Made by a program: the position numbers and the translations under genes | DNA from: Vibrio salinus | Lineage (GTDB): Bacteria; Pseudomonadota; Gammaproteobacteria; Enterobacterales; Vibrionaceae | DNA: 64,000 nt | NCBI RefSeq assembly: GCF_021272385.1 | Contig: NZ_JAJSDZ010000009.1 | Coordinates: forward strand, 558,001-622,000 | Direction of reading: 5' to 3' | Notes under the pieces: generated by a model | Seen by the model: only the letters and a program-made list of their open reading frames with translations | Databases searched by the model: none | What the model was told of the DNA's origin: nothing | Part shown: piece after piece, positions 43,670-53,730 of the stretch | Layout of the letters: every line of letters begins with the position of its first letter | Position numbering within the stretch: position 1 is the first letter of the stretch

Positions 43670-46291
43670 TTAATTCCGCACCAGCTCATCGACATGTTCG
43701 GTTAATTTTTCTCTGAGCTCTGTCTGCTCTTCTTCGCTAAGCTGCCGGTTATTCTTAGTTGTGATAATGAATAAGTCTTCGGCTCTTTCTCCCATTGTTG
43801 TTATTTTTGCGGCAAGTAGGCTATAACCCATCTCAGCGAAAGTCGCTCCGACTGTTGCCAGTAAACCTGGCATATCTAGCGCCACAAATTCCAGTGGTGT
43901 CCGTTTTTTGCTTTTCGTTGGCAGAAAATCCACTTGTGTTTTAACGGTAAAATGTTGTAGCTGGCTTGGTGTCCGGCGGGTTTTATGCAAGGATGGTGTG
44001 CCTTTCGCTAATGCATTACGGATATTTTTGATGATGCTATCATGGCGTTCTTCATCAATGGTATCTCCGTTTTGGTCCAGCACGATAAACGTATCAAGAA
44101 CAAAGCCATCCTTGCTGGTCATAATTTGAGCATCGTGAACATTGAATCCCCGTCGATCTAACTCGGCAACGACCGTTGCAAAGAGGGCATGCTGATCTTT
44201 GCAATAGACGAAAATTTCAGTCCCCCCCCGGGTTGCTTTTTTACTCACTAGCACCATTGGTGTATCCGGTGCCGGGTTGTTTAGAATGTGTGAACATTGC
44301 CAGGCAATCTGATTATGAGTATGACGCAGAAAATAATCGGCTTTAAATCTTTGCCAGATGACATCGATTTCTCTGGTTGTGAATCCTTCCTTACGTAGTA
44401 ATGCTGAGGACAGATGCTTGTTATGTCGGATACGTTCCCGTACATCGACCGGATTTTCAAGTCCCCGGCGCATAGCTCTCTGAGTGGAATAGAAAAGCTC
44501 TGCCAGCAATGTTCGTTTCCAGCTGTTCCAGAGTTCCGGGTTAGTTGCACAGATATCGGCAACGGTCAGGCAAACTAAGGACTCGAGATATTCTTCATCT
44601 CTGACTATTTTTGCAAATTCGAAGATAACTTCAGGATCGTAAATATCACGTCTCTGAGCTGTAACGGACATTAGAAGGTGATTTTTGACCAGCCAGGATA
44701 CCTGTTTCGCTTCCGGTTTTGATAGCCCGTGGTCAATACAGAAATCATAGGCTTCGACGGCGCCGATTTCTGAGTGATCACCTCCTCTTCCTTTGCCTAT
44801 ATCGTGGAAAATAGCGGCAAGGATGAGTATTTCCCGTTTTTGCAGGCGGGGGAAGACTTCACAACAAATTGGATGTTTGGGCTGATTGCCGGGATCTGAA
44901 AAGCGGTTAATGTGTTTTAATAACCGGATACTGTGTTCATCAACGGTATATACATGGAATAGGTCGAACTGCATTTGTCCGACAATATGGCTCCATTGGG
45001 GCAGGTAAGTCGCAAGGACACCATGTTGATGCATCAGGCTGAATGCTTTGTTGAGTGAGTTAGGATGACGTACCAGTTCTAAAAACTTGTCACGGGCAGC
45101 CGGAATGGTACACAGAAAAGTATTCAGGTGGCGGCGCGCGGTTCTCAGCTCACGCATAGTCGTAGGGGCTACGCCATCAATTGTTGAATCATTGGCAATC
45201 TGGATATACATATCCAGAATGGTTTCTGGTTTATCCTGAAACAGATGAGGAATCCTGACTTCGATCAGATTGTCCCGTTTTTGGAATTCGTCATTAATGA
45301 TTTCCGGATCAAATTCTTCACCGTCATTTAAGATAGCCTGATCAAAGAGCTTTATCAGCATTCGGTTAAGTTCGGCAACTCTTCTTAGTGTCCGGTAAAA
45401 CTCTTTCATCATTGTTTCAACCGGAAAATTACCTTCTCCGGAAAACCCTAAGCGCTCAGCTACGGGAGCCTGATAAGCAAATGTCAGGCGGTTATCGTAA
45501 CGTTTCAGCTCCATGTGCAGAGCAAACCGGACACGCCATAAGAAGTCCTGACATTCCGTTAGCTCCCGGTATTCTGCATCTGTTAAAAAGCCATTGTTAC
45601 TCATTTCAAGTAACGAGGTTGCGCCAAAATGACGCCTTGCTATCCAGCCAAGAGTATGGATATCCCGGAGCCCACCCGGAGTTGATTTGATGTCCGGTTC
45701 CAGATTATAGGTCGTATCATGGTATCTGGCATGTCGTTCTGACTGCTCCTGTATTTTTGCTCTGAAAAAAGCTTCTGTCGGCCAGAATGATTCGGAAAGG
45801 ATAACCAGTTTTAGTTGATAAAAGAGGTCACTGCTTCCGGTGAGTAAACGAGCTTCCTGAAGATTGGTGGCAACGGTTAAATCCTCTCTTCCAATGTCGG
45901 AGCATTCATTGACCGTTCTGACGGCGTGACCGACTTCAAGTCTTAAATCCCATAGCAGAGTAATAAAGTCACTGACTTTCGTTTGTATTTCTGGTGAGAT
46001 TTTATTTTTGCATAAGATAAGAATATCGATATCCGATAACGGGTGAAGTTCTCCTCTGCCATATCCGCCTACGGCAATAAGGCCCATTTTATCATCGTCA
46101 AACTGATACTTTTTCCATAATCGCTGTAGCAGTTCATCCATGTAATGCGATCGCCCAAAAACCAGTTCACTTACGGAATGACGTTGGGCAAATAAGGTGT
46201 TCTGGTATTCAGCAAATTGGTCCAGCTGATTTTTTAGCTGTGATATAGAGAGTTGATCGTCGGTTAATGTTGATGGCGATTGAAATGACAT
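43670..46291 (-). CDS. glnD: PII uridylyltransferase / uridylyl-removing enzyme
   Basis: GlnD is the primary nitrogen sensor: it uridylylates PII (GlnB/GlnK) when glutamine is low and removes UMP when it is high. The 873-aa protein has a nucleotidyltransferase domain (GGYGRGELHPLSDIDILIL, about residues 74-92) and an HD hydrolase domain (IFHDIGKGRGGDHSE, about 495-510). Two C-terminal ACT domains sense glutamine (VYCKDQHALFATVVAELDRR and VALDMPGLLATVGATFAEMG). The start is ATG at 46291. It lies downstream of map, with a terminator between them. Confidence 0.96.
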   Translation of the reverse strand: MSFQSPSTLTDDQLSISQLKNQLDQFAEYQNTLFAQRHSVSELVFGRSHYMDELLQRLWKKYQFDDDKMGLIAVGGYGRGELHPLSDIDILILCKNKISPEIQTKVSDFITLLWDLRLEVGHAVRTVNECSDIGREDLTVATNLQEARLLTGSSDLFYQLKLVILSESFWPTEAFFRAKIQEQSERHARYHDTTYNLEPDIKSTPGGLRDIHTLGWIARRHFGATSLLEMSNNGFLTDAEYRELTECQDFLWRVRFALHMELKRYDNRLTFAYQAPVAERLGFSGEGNFPVETMMKEFYRTLRRVAELNRMLIKLFDQAILNDGEEFDPEIINDEFQKRDNLIEVRIPHLFQDKPETILDMYIQIANDSTIDGVAPTTMRELRTARRHLNTFLCTIPAARDKFLELVRHPNSLNKAFSLMHQHGVLATYLPQWSHIVGQMQFDLFHVYTVDEHSIRLLKHINRFSDPGNQPKHPICCEVFPRLQKREILILAAIFHDIGKGRGGDHSEIGAVEAYDFCIDHGLSKPEAKQVSWLVKNHLLMSVTAQRRDIYDPEVIFEFAKIVRDEEYLESLVCLTVADICATNPELWNSWKRTLLAELFYSTQRAMRRGLENPVDVRERIRHNKHLSSALLRKEGFTTREIDVIWQRFKADYFLRHTHNQIAWQCSHILNNPAPDTPMVLVSKKATRGGTEIFVYCKDQHALFATVVAELDRRGFNVHDAQIMTSKDGFVLDTFIVLDQNGDTIDEERHDSIIKNIRNALAKGTPSLHKTRRTPSQLQHFTVKTQVDFLPTKSKKRTPLEFVALDMPGLLATVGATFAEMGYSLLAAKITTMGERAEDLFIITTKNNRQLSEEEQTELREKLTEHVDELVRN

Positions 46292-46350
46292 ACCTGCTTC
46301 CGTGCAAACTAAATTCTGATGAGTGCAAATTTATCAGAGAATCCGATAAA

Positions 46351-46380
46351 AAAATATCCCTGAGCATCAGGGATATTTTT
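46351..46380. terminator. Terminator between map and glnD
   Basis: Stem AAAATATCCCTGA / TCAGGGATATTTT with loop GCA, flanked by A and T runs so that it can act in either direction. It lies just past the map stop on the minus strand, and glnD then needs its own promoter. Confidence 0.87.
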
Positions 46381-46401
46381 ATGAGGGAAATGAAAGTGAA
46401 A

Positions 46402-47244
46402 TTATGAATTATGCATGACTCTGGGAATGGATTCTTCTTCTCTTAATGTGAGTACTTCACATCCATCTTTGGTAACCAGTATGGTGTGTTCCCATTGCGC
46501 TGAGTTTTTCCCGTCAGCAGTATAGACTGTCCAATTATCGTCACTATCCAGGCGACAACCGAATTTTCCGGCATTAATCATTGGCTCGATTGTGAATATC
46601 ATTCCTTCCTGCAGTATGGTCCGATCATTATTTCGGTAATGAACGACCTGAGGCTCTTCGTGGAAGCCTTCACCAATACCGTGACCACAGTAATCTTTAA
46701 CAATAGAGAACTTCATCCGGGGATTATTCTTATTGTTTGTTTTAACATGTTTTTCAATCGCGGTACCAATTTCGCCAAGGCGTAATCCGGGTCTGACGAG
46801 TTTCATTGCCAGATACAAACTTTCCTGCGCTACCATACAAAGGCGTTTATCTGCCGGTGATACCTCTCCAACCATAAACATTTTTGATGTATCTCCGTGA
46901 TAGCCATCCTTAATAACGGTGACATCGATATTCATAATATCGCCGTTTTTCAGAACTGCCGGACGTGAAATATCGCCAAACCGAGAATCTTCTACAGCAG
47001 GGATACCGTGGCAAACGATATGATTAATTGAAGTGCAAATGGATTTGGGAAAACCATGATAGTTCAATGGTGCCGGAATAGCATCCTGAACTTCTGTAAT
47101 GTGCTTGTGGCAAATTTGATCGAGCTCTTCCGTTGTCACACCCACTTTTACATAAGGTTCGATCATTTCCAGTAATTCCGCAGCGAGCTTACCCGCTACG
47201 CGCATTTTTTCTATTTCTTCTGCGGTTTTTATTTTTACAGACAT
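46402..47244 (-). CDS. map: Methionine aminopeptidase type I
   Basis: Map removes the initiator methionine from nascent proteins. The 280-aa protein has the pita-bread fold with metal ligands in NIDVTVIKDGYHGDTSK (two Asp), GHGIGEGFHEEP (His), FTIEPM (Glu) and AQWEHTILV (Glu). It begins MSVKIKTAEEIEKMRVAGKL. It is divergent from rpsB, the conserved arrangement in enterobacteria and vibrios. A terminator follows its stop. Confidence 0.96.
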   Translation of the reverse strand: MSVKIKTAEEIEKMRVAGKLAAELLEMIEPYVKVGVTTEELDQICHKHITEVQDAIPAPLNYHGFPKSICTSINHIVCHGIPAVEDSRFGDISRPAVLKNGDIMNIDVTVIKDGYHGDTSKMFMVGEVSPADKRLCMVAQESLYLAMKLVRPGLRLGEIGTAIEKHVKTNNKNNPRMKFSIVKDYCGHGIGEGFHEEPQVVHYRNNDRTILQEGMIFTIEPMINAGKFGCRLDSDDNWTVYTADGKNSAQWEHTILVTKDGCEVLTLREEESIPRVMHNS

Positions 47245-47575
47245 CGGCTTTCTCTACAATTTACCTGCACATATGTGCTAATCGCTATATTGTAACAATG
47301 AAGAAGGTTACTGCAAGATCATAACTGATATTCATTAGCATGTACGAAATAACGCTATAATCTTACGAAATTCCAGAATTTTTTCTGGTAACAATACCGT
47401 AAAATATGGTATAAATCGCGCCGGATAAGGGTTTATTATCTTCTGTATGGCGATATAGACAATTATCTTCAAACTGATTATTTAATTCACACACATTTCG
47501 ACACGTATTCCGGGGTGCTCTTGAGAGTCGGTAATATGGGAAATGTGGAGGCCTAACCCCATAGAGGATTTAAAA
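47245..47575. promoter_or_regulatory. map-rpsB divergent region and rpsB leader (S2 autoregulatory site)
   Basis: No gene lies here. A -10-like TATAAT (47356-47361) and an extended-type GGTATAAAT at about 47408-47416 are candidate rpsB promoters, implying a leader of about 150 bases or more. Near the 3' end GGGGT (47512-47516) can pair with ACCCC (47556-47560), enclosing a small CTC-TTGA-GAG hairpin, just before the GAGGA ribosome site. This resembles the gammaproteobacterial rpsB leader that S2 binds to repress rpsB-tsf translation; the match is by pattern memory. Confidence 0.6.
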
Positions 47576-48313
47576 ATGGCAACTGTATCAATGCGCGATA
47601 TGCTGAAAGCTGGTGTTCACTTTGGTCACCAGACTCGTTACTGGAACCCAAAAATGAAACCATTCATCTTTGGTGCCCGTAATAAAGTTCATATCATCAA
47701 CTTAGAAAAAACAGTCCCAATGTTCAACGATGCACTAGCTGAACTGGCTAAAATCGGTGAGAAAAAAGGAAAAGTTCTTTTCGTTGGTACTAAACGCGCT
47801 GCATCTGAAGCGGTTAAAGAAGCTGCTGTTGCAAGTAACCAATTCTACGTTAACAACCGCTGGTTGGGCGGTATGCTAACAAACTGGAAAACTGTTCGTC
47901 AGTCAATCAAGCGTCTTAAAGAGCTTGAAAGTCAATCAACAGATGGCACATTTGATAAACTAACTAAGAAAGAAGCTCTGATGCGTACTCGCGAAATGGA
48001 GAAGCTGGAGAAATCTCTTGGTGGTATCAAAGACATGGGCGGTCTGCCTGATGCGCTATTCATCATTGATGCTGATCATGAACATATCGCAGTTAAAGAA
48101 GCTAACAACCTGGGTATCCCTGTATTTTCAGTCGTAGATACTAACTCTAACCCTGATGGCGTTGATTACGTTATTCCTGGTAACGATGACGCGATTCGCG
48201 CAGTTCAGTTATACCTAAACGCAGTAGCAGAATCGATCAATGAAGGTCGTAACAAAGATGTTGCAGCGATTGCAGCAGCTACTGAAAAAGACGGTTTCGT
48301 AGAAGCTGAATAA
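47576..48313 (+). CDS. rpsB: 30S ribosomal protein S2
   Basis: S2 is a late-assembling protein of the small ribosomal subunit and represses its own operon. The protein, 245 aa from ATG 47576, starts [20 protein letters not shown] with invariant blocks [29 protein letters not shown] and [20 protein letters not shown] precedes the chosen ATG; an in-frame ATG 33 bases earlier lies inside the regulatory leader and is not a family start. tsf follows after an attenuator-like hairpin. Confidence 0.98.
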   Translation: MATVSMRDMLKAGVHFGHQTRYWNPKMKPFIFGARNKVHIINLEKTVPMFNDALAELAKIGEKKGKVLFVGTKRAASEAVKEAAVASNQFYVNNRWLGGMLTNWKTVRQSIKRLKELESQSTDGTFDKLTKKEALMRTREMEKLEKSLGGIKDMGGLPDALFIIDADHEHIAVKEANNLGIPVFSVVDTNSNPDGVDYVIPGNDDAIRAVQLYLNAVAESINEGRNKDVAAIAAATEKDGFVEAE

Positions 48314-48380
48314 TTGCGGCTCTAAGCCAATCCTGATCTTTACGACATAATTTTGCAGTATAGATTAGGTTATAGTTAGC

Positions 48381-48414
48381 ATTAGGGGCCCGATAAAACA
48401 GGCCCCTAATTTTT
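48381..48414 (+). terminator. Attenuator-type terminator between rpsB and tsf
   Basis: Ten-base-pair perfect stem ATTAGGGGCC / GGCCCCTAAT with loop CGATAAAACA and a short T run. It lies between two genes normally transcribed together, so it probably acts as a partial terminator that sets the S2 to EF-Ts ratio. Confidence 0.85.
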
Positions 48415-48443
48415 ACCACACAGAATCAACTGAGGAATAGAGA

Positions 48444-49286
48444 ATGGCTGTTACTGCTGCTCTAGTTAAAGAACTGCGTGAACGTACTGGCGCAGGTATG
48501 ATGGAATGCAAAAAAGCGCTTGTTGAAACCGATGGTGACATCGAAGTTGCAATCGAAAACATGCGTAAAAGCGGTGCTGCAAAAGCGGCTAAAAAAGCAG
48601 GAAATGTAGCCGCTGAAGGTATCATCGTAATCAAACAGGCTGACGGTGTTGCTGCACTTCTTGAAGTTAACTGTCAAACAGACTTTGTTGCTAAAGATGG
48701 TAGCTTTAATGCATTTGCAAACAAAGTTGCTGAAGATGCACTGGCAACAAAAGCAACAGATAAAGAACTTCAGGCTAAATTTGAAGAAGAGCGTATTGCG
48801 CTTGTTGCAAAAATCGGTGAGAACATGTCTATCCGTCGTGTTCAATACATCGAAGGTACTGCAATTGCTGCTTACAGCCATGGCACAAAAATTGGTGTTG
48901 TTGTTGCAGGTGAAGGCGATGCTGAGACACTAAAACACATTGCAATGCACGTAGCAGCTTCTCGTCCTGAATATCTGACTCCTGCTGATGTACCTGCAGA
49001 AGTTGTAGAGAAAGAAAAAGCGGTTCAGGTTGAAATCGCAATGAACGAAGGTAAACCAGCAGAGATTGCAGAGAAAATGGTTATTGGCCGTATGAAGAAA
49101 TTCACCGGCGAAATCTCTCTTACTGGTCAGCCATTTGTTATGGAACCTAAGAAATCGGTTGGCGATATCCTGAAAGAAACCGGTGCTTCCGTTTCCGGTT
49201 TCGTTCGTTTGGAAGTAGGCGAAGGTATCGAGAAGAAAGAAGAAATGAGCTTCGCTGAGGAAGTTGCAGCCGCTCAGAAAGGTTAA
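48444..49286 (+). CDS. tsf: Elongation factor Ts
   Basis: EF-Ts is the nucleotide exchange factor for EF-Tu in translation. The 280-aa protein starts [20 protein letters not shown] with the UBA-like N-terminal domain, followed by the core with [17 protein letters not shown] and the TDFV contact motif. GAGGAA lies upstream of the ATG. It is separated from rpsB by a partial terminator and closed by its own terminator. Codon use is biased, as expected for a highly expressed gene. Confidence 0.98.
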   Translation: MAVTAALVKELRERTGAGMMECKKALVETDGDIEVAIENMRKSGAAKAAKKAGNVAAEGIIVIKQADGVAALLEVNCQTDFVAKDGSFNAFANKVAEDALATKATDKELQAKFEEERIALVAKIGENMSIRRVQYIEGTAIAAYSHGTKIGVVVAGEGDAETLKHIAMHVAASRPEYLTPADVPAEVVEKEKAVQVEIAMNEGKPAEIAEKMVIGRMKKFTGEISLTGQPFVMEPKKSVGDILKETGASVSGFVRLEVGEGIEKKEEMSFAEEVAAAQKG

Positions 49287-49309
49287 TCTTTGATTGACTG
49301 ACAGAGTTA

Positions 49310-49337
49310 AAGACCGTAGCTAAGGCTGCGGTCTTTT
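49310..49337 (+). terminator. Rho-independent terminator after tsf
   Basis: Stem AAGACCGTAGC / GCTGCGGTCTT (one G-T pair) with loop TAAG, then TT. It ends the rpsB-tsf unit. Confidence 0.87.
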
Positions 49338-49436
49338 CGCGATATAAGCCAGTTAATCGTGATGAATAATGCGTTATCGATATAGCGTTTATTCATGACT
49401 GTTAATCACACAACTCAGTTTTAGAAGGTAATAACC

Positions 49437-50162
49437 ATGACAACAAATCCTAAACCAGCATATCAGCGTATTTTGTTAAAACTTAGTGGCGAAGCTCTTC
49501 AGGGTGAAGAAGGATTCGGTATTGATCCTGCTGTTCTTGAACGTATGGCTCAGGAAGTCAAAGAACTTGTTGAATTAGGCGTTCAGGTCGGTTTAGTTAT
49601 TGGTGGTGGCAATCTGTTCAGGGGCGCTGGGCTTGCAGAAGCCGGTATGAATCGTGTTGTTGGTGATCATATGGGAATGCTGGCTACGGTAATGAATGGT
49701 CTTGCGATGAGAGATGCATTACATCGTGCTTACGTTAATGCCCGTGTTATGTCTGCTATTCCTTTAAACGGTGTTTGTGACGATTATAACTGGTCGACGG
49801 CTATCAGAGAGCTTCGTCAGGGACGCGTTGTCATTTTTTCTGCCGGTACCGGTAACCCATTTTTCACTACAGATTCAGCCGCATGTCTGCGTGGTATTGA
49901 AATTGAAGCTGACGTAGTTCTCAAAGCAACAAAAGTAGACGGTGTATTCACAGCAGATCCGGTAGCCAACCCTGATGCTGAGCTGTATGATAAGCTGACT
50001 TATAGCGATGTCTTAGATAAGGAGCTTAAAGTAATGGATTTGGCTGCATTTACTTTAGCCCGTGATCATAAGATGCCAATTCGCGTATTCAATATGAATA
50101 AACCAGGTGCGCTTCGTCGCGTCGTAATGGGTGAAACTGAAGGTACATTAATTTGTGCTTAA
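49437..50162 (+). CDS. pyrH: UMP kinase
   Basis: PyrH phosphorylates UMP to UDP in pyrimidine synthesis; in gammaproteobacteria it is a hexameric amino-acid-kinase-fold enzyme regulated by GTP and UTP. The 241-aa protein has [30 protein letters not shown] and [22 protein letters not shown] precedes the ATG. It lies between tsf and frr, the universal order in this group, and probably shares a transcript with frr. Confidence 0.97.
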   Translation: MTTNPKPAYQRILLKLSGEALQGEEGFGIDPAVLERMAQEVKELVELGVQVGLVIGGGNLFRGAGLAEAGMNRVVGDHMGMLATVMNGLAMRDALHRAYVNARVMSAIPLNGVCDDYNWSTAIRELRQGRVVIFSAGTGNPFFTTDSAACLRGIEIEADVVLKATKVDGVFTADPVANPDAELYDKLTYSDVLDKELKVMDLAAFTLARDHKMPIRVFNMNKPGALRRVVMGETEGTLICA

Positions 50163-50204
50163 GTTAATGCCTGTAAGGTTAAAATAACAATCAAGGTGAT
50201 GTTT

Positions 50205-50762
50205 GTGATTAATGAAATCAAAAAAGACGCTCAAGAGCGTATGGACAAGAGCGTAGAGGCACTTAAAAATAACCTGAGTAAGGTTCGTACCGGACGTGCA
50301 CACCCTAGTTTGTTAGCTGGTATTTCAGTTGAGTATTATGGTGCCCCCACTCCTCTTAACCAGGTAGCGAATGTGGTAGCCGAAGATGCTCGTACTCTGG
50401 CGATTACTGTTTTTGATAAAGAGCTAACTCCGAAAGTTGAAAAAGCCATTTTGACCTCTGATCTTGGATTAAATCCGATGTCTGCCGGAACGGTGATTCG
50501 TGTACCGTTACCACCATTAACAGAAGAACGCCGTAAAGATCTTGTGAAAATTGTTCGCGGTGAAGCGGAAGGTGGTCGTGTTGCGGTAAGAAATATTCGT
50601 CGGGACGCCAATAGCGAACTGAAAGCACTTTTGAAAGATAAAGAAATTTCAGAAGACGAAGATCGTAAAGCTCAGGATGAAATTCAAAAACTGACAGATG
50701 TAGCTGTTAAGAAAATTGATGATGTTCTGGCTGCAAAAGAAAAAGAATTAATGGAAGTTTAA
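50205..50762 (+). CDS. frr: Ribosome recycling factor
   Basis: RRF works with EF-G to split ribosomes after termination. The 185-aa protein, taken from GTG 50205 ([20 protein letters not shown]), has the three-helix-bundle and hinge domains with [14 protein letters not shown] and [16 protein letters not shown] at 50205 is favoured because it gives the family N-terminus and has AAGGTG about 9 bases upstream; ATG at 50196 and 50199 are in frame but too close to that site. A terminator follows. Confidence 0.95.
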   Translation: MINEIKKDAQERMDKSVEALKNNLSKVRTGRAHPSLLAGISVEYYGAPTPLNQVANVVAEDARTLAITVFDKELTPKVEKAILTSDLGLNPMSAGTVIRVPLPPLTEERRKDLVKIVRGEAEGGRVAVRNIRRDANSELKALLKDKEISEDEDRKAQDEIQKLTDVAVKKIDDVLAAKEKELMEV

Positions 50763-50778
50763 TTTTTCATGCGTTTTA

Positions 50779-50814
50779 AAGCGCTGGGCTTATGTGAAGG
50801 CACAGCGCTTTTTT
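50779..50814 (+). terminator. Rho-independent terminator after frr
   Basis: Stem AAGCGCTG / CAGCGCTT with a 16-base loop, ending in TTTTTT. Only about 37 bases separate it from the uppS start. Confidence 0.82.
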
Positions 50815-50851
50815 ATTCAAAGCTTACGATAGTCAAAATTATTATATAATC

Positions 50852-51604
50852 ATGCAGAATTTAACACTTTCGTCAGAAGCTTTACCAAAACACATTGCTG
50901 TTATTATGGATGGTAATGGTCGTTGGGCCAAAGAAAAAGGGAAACCAAGGGTTTTTGGCCACAAAAATGGGGTAAAGGCCGTTCGGCGAACAATTTCTAC
51001 GGCAACTCAGTTAGGTATTCAGGCTATCACTCTTTTTGCCTTTAGTAGCGAAAACTGGCGTCGCCCTCAAGATGAGGTTGGCGTACTTATGGAACTCTTT
51101 TTTTCAGTATTAACCACCGAAGTAAAAAAGCTCCACAAGAACAATCTTCGATTGAGGGTGATTGGGGATTTGTCTCGTTTTAGTAAGCGGCTTCAGGATA
51201 AGATTGCATCAGCAGAATCCCTTACCGAAAATAATACAGGAATGGTCGTTAATATTGCGGCGAATTATGGCGGAAAATGGGACATTACCAATGCCGTTCG
51301 CCAGCTCGCTGAAGATATTTCTGGTGGAATTCTCTCGTCATCAGATATTACTGAACAAAGTATTGCCCAATATTTAACAATGTCGGATTTGCCTGATGTT
51401 GATTTGTTGATTCGTACCAGTGGGGAGTGTCGCATCAGTAACTTTATGTTATGGCAACTTGCTTATGCAGAGCTTTATTTTACACCGACATACTGGCCGG
51501 ATTTTAATGAAGATAGTTTAGTTGATGCAATAACATGGTATGTCAACCGGGAACGTCGGTTCGGGTGTACTGGAGAGCAAATTAAAGCACTACTGGATAA
51601 ATAA
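50852..51604 (+). CDS. uppS: Di-trans,poly-cis-undecaprenyl-diphosphate synthase
   Basis: UppS condenses eight isopentenyl units onto farnesyl diphosphate to form undecaprenyl diphosphate, the carrier for peptidoglycan and O-antigen synthesis. The 250-aa protein has [16 protein letters not shown] with catalytic Asp20, the [11 protein letters not shown] block and the C-terminal [20 protein letters not shown]. No Shine-Dalgarno precedes the ATG; a TATAAT-like sequence (50845-50850) lies two bases before it. The frr terminator is just upstream, so the promoter arrangement is tight. It is followed by cdsA after 13 bases. Confidence 0.95.
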   Translation: MQNLTLSSEALPKHIAVIMDGNGRWAKEKGKPRVFGHKNGVKAVRRTISTATQLGIQAITLFAFSSENWRRPQDEVGVLMELFFSVLTTEVKKLHKNNLRLRVIGDLSRFSKRLQDKIASAESLTENNTGMVVNIAANYGGKWDITNAVRQLAEDISGGILSSSDITEQSIAQYLTMSDLPDVDLLIRTSGECRISNFMLWQLAYAELYFTPTYWPDFNEDSLVDAITWYVNRERRFGCTGEQIKALLDK

Positions 51605-51617
51605 TAAGGTTTTTAAT

Positions 51618-52463
51618 TTGAAACAAAGAGTTATAACAGCTTTAATATTAGCCCCACTGGTTATATTTGGCATTTTTCTACTTCCGCTTCCCTGGTTTAT
51701 GTTTGCGATTGCTATCGTCACATTAATTGGTTTTTGGGAGTGGACTCAGTTTATTAATATTGAAGCGAGAATAACGGCTTTTCTGCCAGCGTTTCTTGTC
51801 TCTGTAATTTGTCTGTATTTGTTTAGTTCATCGTATGGCATTCATCATCACCACATTAACTTTTATATGATGGCCTTACTTTCTGTCGCTGTTGTGTGGT
51901 GGTGTATTGCCAGTGTACTGGCAATAACCTACCCAAAAACCTGTGCCTTTTGGAAGCATTCGAAATTATTACCTCATTGTTTTGGCTTTCTGACTTTAAT
52001 CCCTTTTTTCTGGAGTATTGTTGCTCTTCGAACTGAATTTATGGATGAGCAATTTTACCATGGTGCGAAACTGGTAATGTACGTTTGTTTCATTGTGTGG
52101 GCAGCGGACAGTGGTGCTTATTTTTCCGGAAGGTTATTTGGCCGGCACAAAATGGCGCCGTCAGTCAGTCCTAATAAAACGATTGAAGGCCTGATTGGTG
52201 GTATTATTGCTGCGATGTTTGTGGGATACCTTTTTGCTGGTTGGTTTGAGATTACTTTTACGTCAATGCTTTCAATGCTTAGTATTATTTTTGTCACTGT
52301 GGTGTTCTCTGTTCTTGGCGATTTGGTTGAAAGTATGTTTAAACGCGTTGCCGGAATTAAAGACAGTAGCCATATTATCCCGGGGCATGGTGGAGTGCTT
52401 GACCGAATTGATAGCCTCACCGCCGCATTTCCTGTGTTTGCCTTTTTGTATTTTTTAGTCTGA
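51618..52463 (+). CDS. cdsA: Phosphatidate cytidylyltransferase (CDP-diglyceride synthase)
   Basis: CdsA makes CDP-diacylglycerol from phosphatidate and CTP at the inner membrane, the branch point of phospholipid synthesis. The 281-aa protein has about eight hydrophobic helices and the C-terminal family signature SVLGDLVESMFKRVAGIKDS followed by PGHGGVLDRIDSL. I chose TTG 51618 (MKQRVITALILAPLVIF), which fits the family and has TAAGG upstream; the frame is open further 5' inside uppS. It lies between uppS and dxr, the usual order. Confidence 0.93.
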   Translation: MKQRVITALILAPLVIFGIFLLPLPWFMFAIAIVTLIGFWEWTQFINIEARITAFLPAFLVSVICLYLFSSSYGIHHHHINFYMMALLSVAVVWWCIASVLAITYPKTCAFWKHSKLLPHCFGFLTLIPFFWSIVALRTEFMDEQFYHGAKLVMYVCFIVWAADSGAYFSGRLFGRHKMAPSVSPNKTIEGLIGGIIAAMFVGYLFAGWFEITFTSMLSMLSIIFVTVVFSVLGDLVESMFKRVAGIKDSSHIIPGHGGVLDRIDSLTAAFPVFAFLYFLV

Positions 52464-52520
52464 TGTGTTCGTTAAAATAATTATTTTGCTTATTTATCAG
52501 GTGGTAATAAGAAGATAGTA

Positions 52521-53726
52521 ATGAAGAAGATAACAATTCTTGGCGCAACCGGTTCAATCGGTGACAGTACATTTAAAGTGATGGAGAATAATCCGGATGA
52601 TTTTTCCGTTGTTGCTTTAGTTGCCGGAACGAATGTTGGGAAAATGTGCCGATTGTGTCAAAAATGGCAGCCCAAATATGTTGTTATGAAAGATGAAGGT
52701 GCAGCAAAAGCGCTTTCACAGCAGCTAGTCAGTCTCGGTCTTACTAAAATTTGCATCGAATATGGTGTTGATGCAATGTGTCAGGTTTGTTCTTTAGATG
52801 AAGTCGATGTCGTTATGTCTGCTATCGTTGGTGCTGCAGGGTTGAGACCGACAATGGCTGCTATTAAAGCGGGAAAGCGAATTCTGCTTGCAAACAAAGA
52901 GTCTCTGGTTATGTCTGGTCAGTTATTCATGTCAGCGATTCGGGAATTTGGTGCAGAACTTCTACCGGTAGATAGTGAGCATAATGCTATATTCCAGTGT
53001 TTACCTGCCGAAGCCCAGGCATCTCTTGGCTATTGTGAACTTGATAATTTAGGAGTTTCTCACATTTTACTGACAGGTTCTGGAGGCCCTTTTCGTTATA
53101 GTCCCGTTAATTCGTTAGTGGATGTCACTCCTGAGCAGGCAATTGCTCATCCAAATTGGTCAATGGGTCCGAAAATATCCGTTGATTCTGCCACAATGAT
53201 GAATAAAGGATTGGAGTATATTGAAGCAAAATATTTATTTAATGCTTCAGTTGAACAATTAAAAGTACTAATTCATCCTCAGTCTGTTATTCACTCAATG
53301 GTACAGTTTAAGGATGGGTCAACGATCGCTCAGATGGGGGAGCCGGATATGGCGACACCGATATCGCTGGCGATGGCATATCCTGATAGAATTAATGCGG
53401 GTGTTAATAAACTGGACTTCAGTCAAATTGGTGAATTGACTTTTATTGAGGTAGATTATCATCGTTACCCATGTCTGAAACTGGCTATTGACGCTTGCTA
53501 TGAAGGGCAATTTGCTACCACGGCGCTGAATGCTGCGAACGAAGTTATGGTTGATGCATTTTTACAACGCCGTATCGGGTTTACTGATATTGCGGCGTTA
53601 AATGAGAAAGTATTGGAAAGAATATGCTCCGGAGAGAACCCTTCCAATCAATTAGATTTAGAAAGCATCATCGATTTGGATAACACATCCAGATTATATG
53701 CACAACAAATCCTGAATGAGTACTGA
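52521..53726 (+). CDS. dxr: 1-deoxy-D-xylulose 5-phosphate reductoisomerase
   Basis: Dxr (IspC) converts DXP to MEP, the committed step of the non-mevalonate isoprenoid pathway, using NADPH and a divalent metal. The 401-aa protein starts [20 protein letters not shown] with the nucleotide-binding GATGSIG. The metal site is [13 protein letters not shown], and [19 protein letters not shown] is typical. It lies between cdsA and rseP, whose N-terminal frame overlaps its end. Confidence 0.96.
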   Translation: MKKITILGATGSIGDSTFKVMENNPDDFSVVALVAGTNVGKMCRLCQKWQPKYVVMKDEGAAKALSQQLVSLGLTKICIEYGVDAMCQVCSLDEVDVVMSAIVGAAGLRPTMAAIKAGKRILLANKESLVMSGQLFMSAIREFGAELLPVDSEHNAIFQCLPAEAQASLGYCELDNLGVSHILLTGSGGPFRYSPVNSLVDVTPEQAIAHPNWSMGPKISVDSATMMNKGLEYIEAKYLFNASVEQLKVLIHPQSVIHSMVQFKDGSTIAQMGEPDMATPISLAMAYPDRINAGVNKLDFSQIGELTFIEVDYHRYPCLKLAIDACYEGQFATTALNAANEVMVDAFLQRRIGFTDIAALNEKVLERICSGENPSNQLDLESIIDLDNTSRLYAQQILNEY

Positions 53727-53730
53727 TTAT

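Noticed and set aside
48462..48881. 139-codon minus-strand frame inside tsf
   Set aside because: It is antisense to a highly biased ribosomal-type gene; the product is rich in Phe, Cys and Ser from reversed Lys/Glu codons and has no ribosome site.
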